NCBI GenBank assembly: GCA_026400425.1
Contig: JAPLPC010000662.1
Coordinates: 1-5,771 of the forward strand
DNA: 5,771 nucleotides
Direction: 5' to 3'
Source: Hyphomicrobiales bacterium
GTDB taxonomy: Bacteria; Pseudomonadota; Alphaproteobacteria; Rhizobiales; Xanthobacteraceae
Below are positions 1 through 5,089 of the stretch, piece after piece. The first letter of the stretch is position 1. Every line of letters starts with the position of its first letter. Under the pieces are notes generated by a model. The model did no database searches. It was not told the origin of the DNA and saw only the letters and a program-made list of their open reading frames with translations. A program made the translations under genes and the position numbers.

Positions 1-16
1 TCCCGTGGAGCATCAT

Positions 17-802
17 TTGAGCAAGCTCGTCATCGAGAATGTCTCGCGCGTTTTCCCGGCGGTCGGTAGCGGCCAGCCCACACGTGCGCTGGAGCCAACG
101 AACCTCACCGTCGCTGACAATGACTTCGTCACCATTCTCGGCCCGTCCGGCTGCGGCAAGTCCACGCTGCTGCGCATGATCGCCGGCCTGGACACACCGA
201 CCACCGGCCGCATTGTGCTCGACGGCAAGGCCATCACCGGCCCCGGCGCCGACCGCGGTATGGTGTTCCAGTCGTACACGCTGTTTCCGTGGCTCACCGT
301 GGCGGACAACGTCGCCTTCGGATTACGTGAGCGCGGCATTTCGCAGAAGGAGCGCAGCGACATCGCGCGCAGCTGGCTCGACAAGGTTGGGCTCACCAGT
401 TTCGCCAGCCATTTTCCAAAGCAGCTATCCGGCGGCATGCAGCAGCGCACCGCGATTGCGCGCGCGCTCGCCAACGATCCCAAGATGCTGCTGCTCGACG
501 AGCCGTTCGGTGCGCTGGACAACCAGACCCGCGCCCTGATGCAGGAACTGCTACTGGGCATCTGGGAGCGCGAACGCAAGACGGTGATCTTCGTCACCCA
601 TGATATCGAGGAAGCGATCTTTCTTGCGTCTCGCGTGGTGGTGATGTCGGCGCGCCCCGGTCGCATCAAGGCGGACATCGCGATCGATCTACCGCATCCC
701 CGCCACTATACGGTCAAGACCAGTCCGGCCTTTTCGGAACTGAAAGCGCGGCTCACCGAAGAGATCCGCGTCGAAGCGGTGTTGGCCGCGGAGGTTCACT
801 AG
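17..802 (+). CDS. ABC transporter ATP-binding protein, nitrate/sulfonate/taurine (NitT/TauT) type
   Basis: This is the cytoplasmic ATPase that powers a binding-protein-dependent importer. Residue numbers count from the GTG at 5. Walker A GPSGCGKS is at 46-53, the Q-loop Gln at 89, signature LSGGMQQR at 141-148, Walker B MLLLDE at 161-166 and the switch His at 199. The FQSYTLFPWLTV stretch and the basic C-terminal tail after the ATPase core are typical of the SsuB/TauB/NrtD subfamily, whose substrates are nitrate, sulfonates, taurine or related small anions. The substrate cannot be told from the ATPase alone, and no permease or binding protein is in view. Start choice: the frame is open to the window edge and GTG at 5 is possible. 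TTG at 17 is preferred because GGAG at 7-10 sits 6 nt before it and it gives an MSKLVIENV start that matches family N-termini as I recall them. Length (261-265 aa) is normal and the gene looks intact. Confidence 0.9.
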   Translation: MSKLVIENVSRVFPAVGSGQPTRALEPTNLTVADNDFVTILGPSGCGKSTLLRMIAGLDTPTTGRIVLDGKAITGPGADRGMVFQSYTLFPWLTVADNVAFGLRERGISQKERSDIARSWLDKVGLTSFASHFPKQLSGGMQQRTAIARALANDPKMLLLDEPFGALDNQTRALMQELLLGIWERERKTVIFVTHDIEEAIFLASRVVVMSARPGRIKADIAIDLPHPRHYTVKTSPAFSELKARLTEEIRVEAVLAAEVH

Positions 803-819
803 CCGAATATGCGGATGCC

Positions 820-846
820 GCGTCAGCTTGTTCGCGCTAGCGACGC
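820..846. terminator. Weak hairpin in convergent gap, possible terminator
   Basis: GCGTC (820-824) pairs with GACGC (842-846), and GCT (826-828) with AGC (839-841), leaving one bulged A and a 10-nt loop. It lies in the 63-bp gap between the converging ABC ATPase and receiver genes, where a shared terminator would be expected. There is no T-run on either side, so an intrinsic terminator is doubtful. This is a structural observation only. Confidence 0.25.
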
Positions 847-865
847 CGATGCGCCGCACACGCGC

Positions 866-1306
866 TCAGGCAGATGCCGAAAGCCCGGACAACACATCGA
901 CGAGCTGGTGTTGCCGATAGGGTTTCGGAATGAACTTGCCACCATCCGGCAAATCGGTTTCGCTGACTTTGAAATGCCCGGACGTCGCGACGATGCGCAC
1001 AGGAGGCCAACGATTTGCAACGGCGTGAGCGAGAGCCAGCCCATCCATCGAGCCCGGCATGTCGATATCGGTAAAAATCAGGCGGATATCGGTACGGGCT
1101 TCAAGAACGCATATCGCTGCGTCGGCGTCGGGCGCCTCAAGGGCCTCGAAGCCTGCGTCTTCGATCATATCGACGGCGTTCATTCGCAGCAGCGGATCGT
1201 CTTCGACCACGAGCACGACGGCGCTAGTGGATCGGGCCTCCGCGACTACTTCGGCATCGCTTTTCGGGCTGAAATTGGCTTCGGCATTACGAAATGTAGA
1301 GGTCAT
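866..1306 (-). CDS. Stand-alone response regulator receiver domain protein
   Basis: This 146-aa protein is a single CheY-like receiver domain with no output domain. After a variable N-terminal segment of about 28 residues, the fold runs from VVLVVEDDPLLR to the end. Acidic-pocket residues are E35, D36 and D37. The phosphoacceptor is D80 in FTDIDMPGSMDG, the switch Ser is S109 in ATSG, and the conserved Lys is K128 in IPKPY, so it should be phosphorylatable. The wording resembles receiver domains at the C-terminus of hybrid histidine kinases and single-domain regulators common in Bradyrhizobium (recalled). It probably acts as a phosphate shuttle or sink, or by protein contact, for a kinase encoded elsewhere. 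It has the same orientation as the thioesterase and cpdR genes but lies 173 bp after the thioesterase stop and has its own candidate promoter. No strong ribosome binding site precedes ATG 1306, so a start further inside is possible. Confidence 0.88.
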   Translation of the reverse strand: MTSTFRNAEANFSPKSDAEVVAEARSTSAVVLVVEDDPLLRMNAVDMIEDAGFEALEAPDADAAICVLEARTDIRLIFTDIDMPGSMDGLALAHAVANRWPPVRIVATSGHFKVSETDLPDGGKFIPKPYRQHQLVDVLSGLSASA

Positions 1307-1379
1307 GACTCGAAAGCAATTCTCGAAACGAACGATACACGCGCAGTCCGCGCTGCATTGCGCGTCTTGCCTCGTACAT

Positions 1380-1404
1380 AAAGCGTTGCTCGGATAATCG
1401 TTCC
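1380..1404 (-). promoter_or_regulatory. Candidate EcfG (general stress sigma factor) promoter
   Basis: On the minus strand GGAAC (1404-1400) is followed after 16 nt by CTTT (1383-1380). The alphaproteobacterial EcfG consensus is GGAAC-N16/17-CGTT, so the -35 element is perfect and the -10 has one mismatch. It points toward the receiver gene, whose start codon is about 74 nt downstream. A second GGAAC on the same strand at 1445-1441 lacks a convincing -10. EcfG promoters often drive single-domain regulators and stress genes in this group, which fits, but the assignment is by motif only. Confidence 0.4.
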
Positions 1405-1479
1405 GAAACTGAAGCGGTATTCGGCTAGCTTACCTTCAAAGTTCCCGAAGCCCTGCACGATGTTTGCCTGCAATGCCGT

Positions 1480-1932
1480 CTAGGCAGTAGGGCGAGGCCG
1501 GGCGGTACTATCGCGCATCACCTTGAAGACACCGTGAGCCGTCGCGATCACGTTGTCGCCGACGGACACTTCGGTCGTCATGAAGATCAGGCTTTTGGTG
1601 ACGCGGATCGCGCGGGGGCGAGACACGATCAGATCGCCGATCCGGGCTGCATCGACAAAGTAAGTGTCCATTTGCACCGTGGCGAGTGCTTCGGCACCGG
1701 CTGCAGCGCGGGCGCCCATCCCGCAGCTCCGGTCGGCCAGTGTCATCACGGCGCCGCCTTGCACGACGCCGCGGCGGTTGCGGTGCTTTTCCTGGCCCAG
1801 GATCGCAAATTCGTGCGCTCCACCGGCATCCCGATGCCACATCGGCCCGACCAGCTGGATGAATCCGTCGTCATGCATGACTATCCATCCGGCAGCTTCG
1901 AGTTCGGCATCGGTCATGCGTAGGTCCGTCAT
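1480..1932 (-). CDS. PaaI-family hotdog-fold thioesterase
   Basis: This is a predicted acyl-CoA thioesterase of about 150 aa, the usual size for a single hotdog domain. Numbering from TTG at 1935, the core motif N53-R-R-G56-V-V-Q59-G-G61-x5-L-A-D68 matches the PaaI/4HBT helix region. D68 is at the catalytic acid position and the family's HGG triplet reads QGG. Strands follow in VQMDTYFVDAARIGDLIVSRP and in the closing VIATAHGVFKVM. PaaI-type enzymes hydrolyse aryl- or short acyl-CoA esters as tetramers in the cytoplasm; the substrate here is unknown. It starts about 19 bp after the cpdR stop in the same direction, so it is probably co-transcribed with it. Start choice: TTG 1935 directly precedes ATG 1932, and ATG 1917 is also in frame. 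None has a strong ribosome binding site; 1932 is used here. Confidence 0.82.
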   Translation of the reverse strand: MTDLRMTDAELEAAGWIVMHDDGFIQLVGPMWHRDAGGAHEFAILGQEKHRNRRGVVQGGAVMTLADRSCGMGARAAAGAEALATVQMDTYFVDAARIGDLIVSRPRAIRVTKSLIFMTTEVSVGDNVIATAHGVFKVMRDSTARPRPTA

Positions 1933-1951
1933 CAACTAAAGGTGAGAGATT

Positions 1952-2329
1952 TCAGATAGTTTTGCGCGACGCCAGCGCGTCCGCCACAGCGGTGCGGATA
2001 TCGGCGACGGAAAACGGCTTGGTGATCACGTCATGCACGATGGCGTTCAACCCGGTCGCGCGTTCGCGTTGGTCGGCATAGCCGGTCATCAGCAGGATCG
2101 TCAGATCCGGAAAATCGCGTGCGACGGCCAAGGCTAATGCGATGCCGTCCATGATCGGCATTTTAATGTCGGTCAGCAGGAGGTCAAAGCGTCCCTGCTG
2201 TTCCGTCAGGATTTCAAGAGCTTCGGCGCCGTCCTCGGCGGTGACGATCTCGTGGCCGTCCATGCTGATAGCGCGCCCGACAAGCAGGCGCAGCGGCTCT
2301 TCGTCATCCGCGATCAGGATACGCGACAT
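1952..2329 (-). CDS. cpdR: CpdR-like single-domain response regulator (cell-cycle control)
   Basis: The 125-aa protein is one receiver domain with D8, D9 and E10 in the acidic pocket, phosphoacceptor D54 in LLTDIKMPIMDG, T82 in MTGYAD, K104 in TKPF and F106. The LLLTDIKMPIMDGIALA and MTGYADQRERA stretches closely resemble CpdR of Caulobacter and rhizobia. In those bacteria unphosphorylated CpdR brings ClpXP to the pole and primes it to degrade substrates that lead to loss of the master regulator CtrA, and the CckA-ChpT phosphorelay phosphorylates and inactivates it. The AGGAA ribosome binding site 5 nt ahead fixes the ATG at 2329. It lies 77 bp after the zinc-ribbon gene and just before the thioesterase gene, and near ftsEX, a neighbourhood I recall for this order. 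Receivers of this kind are numerous, so the symbol rests on sequence wording plus context. Confidence 0.8.
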   Translation of the reverse strand: MSRILIADDEEPLRLLVGRAISMDGHEIVTAEDGAEALEILTEQQGRFDLLLTDIKMPIMDGIALALAVARDFPDLTILLMTGYADQRERATGLNAIVHDVITKPFSVADIRTAVADALASRKTI

Positions 2330-2334
2330 CGTTG

Positions 2335-2340
2335 TTCCTC
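2335..2340 (-). promoter_or_regulatory. Ribosome binding site of cpdR
   Basis: GAGGAA on the minus strand lies 5 nt before the ATG at 2329-2327. It is the clearest Shine-Dalgarno sequence in the minus-strand cluster and it settles the cpdR start. Confidence 0.7.
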
Positions 2341-2361
2341 AACACGTTTTGCTCCGTTGGC

Positions 2362-2405
2362 GCACGATCTTATCCGAAGTCCGGATGTCACTTTCGGGAT
2401 CATGC
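2362..2405. repeat. 44-bp imperfect palindrome, Bradyrhizobiaceae-type dispersed intergenic repeat
   Basis: Outer arms GCACGATC (2362-2369) and GATCATGC (2398-2405) pair with one G-T mismatch. Inner arms CCGAAGT (2374-2380) and ACTTTCGG (2390-2397) pair with one bulged T around a 9-nt loop. Read on the minus strand it begins GCATGATCCCGAAAGTG and ends GGATAAGATCGTGC. I recall this as the layout of a very abundant short repeat in Bradyrhizobium, Rhodopseudomonas and related genomes. It fills most of the gap between the zinc-ribbon and cpdR genes and begins 1 nt from the zinc-ribbon stop codon. In the transcript it would form a stable hairpin, able to act as an attenuator, a 3'-end stabiliser or a processing site. 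Confidence 0.65.
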
Positions 2406-2406
2406 T

Positions 2407-3255
2407 TTAGGCGCCGGCGATATCGCGCTTGTTAAAAAAACGCACATCGATACTGCGACCTTCCGCCGGCGGCGAAGCCAGGCGGGACTTGAACCAGGTT
2501 TTGTCGCCAGGGTTAAGGCCAGGCTGTTCCAGAACTGCGCTCCAGGCGTAGATTTCCGTGCCTTCTGCATCCCTGACAACAAAACGAAGCCGCGGCATGG
2601 CCGTCGGAACCCGGATTTCAGACACGACGTAACCTTCGATCAGCATCACCGGCTTCCCATCGACGGTCTCCGTGGTGATTTTGACGTCTTTGAAGCCGAG
2701 GCCGCGGATATTCACGTCGAGGCCGAAGGCCTGGTAGAATGCGGCCGTTTGCGGCATCAGCTTCACGATATCGATCCGCCAGATGAAAATGGCGACCGTA
2801 AATGCCGCCAAAGCGGCAGTCAGCACCGGCAAGACATGCGATCTGGCGAAGCCGATTTTCGGCATCTTCGGGGCAAACTTCCGCAGCCTGGCAAAGCGAG
2901 CGGGACTGGTGTCGCCGGCTGATCCGGCGTCGTCGCGCGCGGCGATCGTCCAGTCGGTATCCTCGGTGCGGGATAGAACGTTGGGGCCGGCCGGCCAATC
3001 GGCAGTGATGGGAGGGCTCTCGACCTCCGGGACGATGGGTCTGCGGACCTCGTCATCGGTCACGCCCCAGGCGCTGAGATCGGCGTCCGGTTCCGATGGA
3101 CTGTCCGCCATCACGGGCTTCGGCCGCGACAGGTCCTCCGGCTTGGCAAGCCAGGTTTCCTTGCAGCGGGCGCAACGAACCGTGCGGCCGTTGTCGCCGA
3201 AGCCGGCCGGATTGACGGCGTAGGACGTCGCGCAATGGGGACAGACGATATGCAT
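2407..3255 (-). CDS. MJ0042-type zinc-ribbon, single-TM protein (DUF3426-like C-terminus)
   Basis: Function is unknown. Numbering from the alternative ATG at 3276 (289 aa), an N-terminal zinc ribbon has two Cys pairs, C12-P-H-C15 and C35-A-R-C38. An acidic, proline-rich low-complexity linker covers about 50-130, and a basic patch (RFARLRKFAPKMPK) precedes one membrane helix at about 148-166. The C-terminal domain of about 110 residues (ETVDGKPVMLIEGYVVSE to IDVRFFNKRD) resembles the DUF3426 / FxLYD-like beta domains found in such proteins. Predicted topology is a cytoplasmic zinc ribbon and linker with a periplasmic beta domain. Start choice: ATG 3255 gives MHIVCPHC, the usual beginning of this family as I recall it; ATG 3276 adds seven residues. 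Neither has a clear ribosome binding site. It is divergent from ftsE and is the first gene of the cluster leading into cpdR, which suggests, but does not show, a cell-cycle or envelope role. Confidence 0.83.
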   Translation of the reverse strand: MHIVCPHCATSYAVNPAGFGDNGRTVRCARCKETWLAKPEDLSRPKPVMADSPSEPDADLSAWGVTDDEVRRPIVPEVESPPITADWPAGPNVLSRTEDTDWTIAARDDAGSAGDTSPARFARLRKFAPKMPKIGFARSHVLPVLTAALAAFTVAIFIWRIDIVKLMPQTAAFYQAFGLDVNIRGLGFKDVKITTETVDGKPVMLIEGYVVSEIRVPTAMPRLRFVVRDAEGTEIYAWSAVLEQPGLNPGDKTWFKSRLASPPAEGRSIDVRFFNKRDIAGA

Positions 3256-3299
3256 GGTGCCGAGTGCCGATGACATGGCGGCAAGCTACAAGACGACCG

Positions 3300-3315
3300 T
3301 TAACGAATCGGAAAC
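3300..3315. promoter_or_regulatory. CtrA-like binding site overlapping a GANTC site in the divergent control region
   Basis: TTAA (3300-3303), a 7-nt spacer and GAAAC (3311-3315) match 7 of 9 fixed positions of the CtrA consensus TTAA-N7-TTAAC. The second half continues as GAAACCAT, 6 of 8 to the TTAACCAT form. The spacer contains GAATC (3305-3309), a GANTC target of the CcrM cell-cycle methylase. It lies between the start codons of the zinc-ribbon gene (about 45 bp away) and ftsE (about 69 bp away), so it could act on either. No convincing -35/-10 pair was found for either direction in 3256-3383. Confidence 0.35.
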
Positions 3316-3373
3316 CATAACGGCCGCACAAGCGAATGACCGATATCTTGAGGCTTTAGTGAACCCGTCGAAC

Positions 3374-3377
3374 GGAG
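3374..3377 (+). promoter_or_regulatory. Ribosome binding site of ftsE
   Basis: GGAG lies 6 nt before the GTG at 3384. It supports GTG as the ftsE start in the absence of a nearby in-frame ATG, and it gives the usual short FtsE N-terminus (MVRFENVGLRYG). Confidence 0.7.
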
Positions 3378-3383
3378 CTGCAC

Positions 3384-4043
3384 GTGGTCCGGTTCGAAAA
3401 TGTAGGCCTGCGATATGGGCTTGGTCCGGAAATCCTGCGCGATCTGAATTTTCAGATTCCCGCGCGTTCGTTTCAATTCCTGACTGGCCCGTCCGGCGCC
3501 GGCAAGACGTCTCTGCTGCGCCTGCTGTTCCTGTCGCTGCGGCCGACGCGCGGCCTCGTCAATCTGTTCGGCCAGGACATCTCGCTGCTGGCGAAGGACG
3601 AGATCGCGGACCTGCGCAAACGAATCGGCATCGTGCTGCAGGATTTCCGCCTGCTCGATCACATGACCACCTATGAGAACGTCGCGCTGCCGTTCCGCGT
3701 GATGGGCCGCGACGAAGCCAGCTATCGCCGCGAGGTGATCGATCTCTTGAAATGGGTCGGGCTCGGCGAGCGCATGGATGCCCTGCCGCCGATTCTCTCC
3801 GGCGGCGAAAAACAACGCGCCGCGATTGCGCGCGCGGTGATCGCGCGGCCGCAACTGCTGCTCGCCGACGAGCCGACCGGCAATGTCGATCCGACGCTCG
3901 GCCGCCGCTTGCTGCGCTTGTTCATCGAACTCAACAAATCCGGCACCGCCGTGATCATCGCGACCCACGACATCACCCTGATGGACCAATACGACGCGCG
4001 TCGCATGGTGCTGCATCAGGGCCGGCTGCATATGTATGAATAG
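3384..4043 (+). CDS. ftsE: Cell division ATP-binding protein FtsE
   Basis: This is the cytoplasmic ATPase of the FtsEX complex, which in well-studied bacteria links the division ring to activation of peptidoglycan hydrolases through conformational change in FtsX. The 219-aa length is typical for FtsE. Walker A GPSGAGKT is at 35-42, Q-loop Gln 86 in IGIVLQDFRLL, signature LSGGEKQR at 138-145, Walker B LLLADE at 158-163 followed by PTGNVDP, and switch His 195. The QDFRLLDHMTTYENVALPFRV wording separates FtsE from LolD- and MacB-type relatives, and ftsX follows after 9 bp. It starts at GTG with GGAG 6 nt upstream. The gene is intact with all catalytic residues present. It is probably transcribed from the divergent region shared with the zinc-ribbon gene. 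Confidence 0.95.
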   Translation: MVRFENVGLRYGLGPEILRDLNFQIPARSFQFLTGPSGAGKTSLLRLLFLSLRPTRGLVNLFGQDISLLAKDEIADLRKRIGIVLQDFRLLDHMTTYENVALPFRVMGRDEASYRREVIDLLKWVGLGERMDALPPILSGGEKQRAAIARAVIARPQLLLADEPTGNVDPTLGRRLLRLFIELNKSGTAVIIATHDITLMDQYDARRMVLHQGRLHMYE

Positions 4044-4052
4044 GCAACACCC

Positions 4053-5024
4053 GTGAGCAGGATCGGCGACGAGCAGGGACCGCTGATGGATCTGGGGCAG
4101 GAACGCCCGCAGGTTCCGGCGAAGGCGCGCAATATGTCGCCCATCGTGCCGAGCGGCCAGATCGCCGGCCGCGCGCTGGTCGCCGTGGTGGCGATCATGA
4201 CGTTTCTGGCCTCGATCACATCGGGTGCTGTGCTCTTGATCAACGCGTCGGCGTCCGAATGGCAATCGGAAGTCGCGAGCGAAATCACCATTCAGGTAAA
4301 GCCGGTCGCCGGCCGCAATCTCGATCGGGATGCGCAGGCGGCAGCCGATGCGGTGCGCGGCCAGCCCGGCATTGTCGAGGTGCAGCCTTACAGCAAGGAA
4401 CAATCGGCACAGCTACTGGAGCCATGGCTCGGCACCGGCTTGTCGCTCGACGATCTGCCGGTGCCGCGCGTGATCGTGGCGCGGGTGACGCCGGGCACGG
4501 TGCTCGACATCATCGGCCTGCGCGGCCGGGTGGCGCAGGCGGCGCCGGGCGCGAGCGTCGATGGCCATCGGGCCTGGGTCGAGCGGATGCGCTCCATGAC
4601 CTCCGCCGTGGTGCTGGCCGGCATCGGCATCCTTGCACTCGTGATCGTCGCCACCATTATATCCGTGTCGTTCGCGACCCGCGGTGCGATGGCGGCGAAC
4701 AAGCCGATCGTGGAAGTGCTTCATTTCGTCGGCGCCGGCGATCGCTTCATCGCCAATCGCTTTTTCCGCCACTTCCTGCGCCTTGGCCTGCAGGGCGGCG
4801 TGATCGGTGGCGGCATCGCCATGCTGATGTTCGGCTTCTCGGAGTCCGTCGCGAGCTGGTTCTCCGGCACCGCGGTGGGTGATCAGTTCGCAGCGCTGCT
4901 GGGCACCTTCTCGTTGCGGCCGTCGGGCTATCTCATTCTGGCGGCGCAGGCGCTGGTGATTGCAGCCATCACGGCCGCGGCATCGCGGCGGACGCTGTTT
5001 GCGACGCTCAATGAAATCGACTGA
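4053..5024 (+). CDS. ftsX: Cell division protein FtsX (membrane partner of FtsE)
   Basis: This inner-membrane subunit has the FtsX topology. A cytoplasmic N-terminus of about 38 residues is followed by TM1 (about 40-63), a periplasmic domain (about 64-180), then TM2 (about 184-206), TM3 (about 243-265) and TM4 (about 290-310). The stretch RGAMAANKPIVEVLHFVGAGDRFIANRF between TM2 and TM3 is the conserved cytoplasmic coupling region (compare VLRLVGA in other FtsX). It turns FtsE ATP hydrolysis into a signal across the membrane to cell-wall hydrolases or their activators. The first gene of the pair ends 9 bp upstream, so translation is probably coupled. Start choice: GTG 4053 has AGG 8 nt upstream; ATG 4086 has AGGGA 6 nt upstream and would shorten the cytoplasmic tail by 11 residues. 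Length of 323 aa is near the alphaproteobacterial norm. Confidence 0.93.
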   Translation: MSRIGDEQGPLMDLGQERPQVPAKARNMSPIVPSGQIAGRALVAVVAIMTFLASITSGAVLLINASASEWQSEVASEITIQVKPVAGRNLDRDAQAAADAVRGQPGIVEVQPYSKEQSAQLLEPWLGTGLSLDDLPVPRVIVARVTPGTVLDIIGLRGRVAQAAPGASVDGHRAWVERMRSMTSAVVLAGIGILALVIVATIISVSFATRGAMAANKPIVEVLHFVGAGDRFIANRFFRHFLRLGLQGGVIGGGIAMLMFGFSESVASWFSGTAVGDQFAALLGTFSLRPSGYLILAAQALVIAAITAAASRRTLFATLNEID

Positions 5025-5089
5025 CACCGATTGCCAGCCACGCTGCTGCCGAAGCATCGCCAAGGCGTCGAAACGAGCTTAAAATCGGG

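Noticed and set aside
13..678. 221-codon minus-strand open frame opposite the ABC ATPase
   Set aside because: It mirrors the ATPase gene, is Ser/Arg-rich and has no recognisable motif.
1287..1379. 30-residue minus-strand open frame (MYEARRAMQRG...) upstream of and overlapping the receiver start
   Set aside because: There is no ribosome binding site, it would begin at or before the predicted transcription start, and I recognise no known small protein. A leader peptide cannot be excluded but is not supported.
809..1381. 190-codon plus-strand open frame opposite the receiver gene
   Set aside because: The minus-strand receiver has all its conserved active-site residues, while this frame shows no domain and crosses the intergenic region.
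1465..1486. TGCCT/AGGCA inverted repeat around the thioesterase stop codon
   Set aside because: The stem is only 5 bp with a 12-nt loop and no T-run, too weak to call a terminator.
3348..3376. TTGAGG as a possible -35 box for ftsE
   Set aside because: At 17-nt spacing the -10 position reads AACGGA, which is no match to a -10 element.
3300..4403. 367-codon minus-strand open frame opposite ftsE and the start of ftsX
   Set aside because: It is antisense to two strongly supported genes. Its product is rich in His, Arg, Gln and Ala with no domain I can recognise, as expected from the complement of a GC-rich coding frame.
4413..5063. 216-codon minus-strand open frame opposite ftsX
   Set aside because: Same artefact: low-complexity Arg/His/Asp-rich translation, fully antisense to the ftsX membrane segments.
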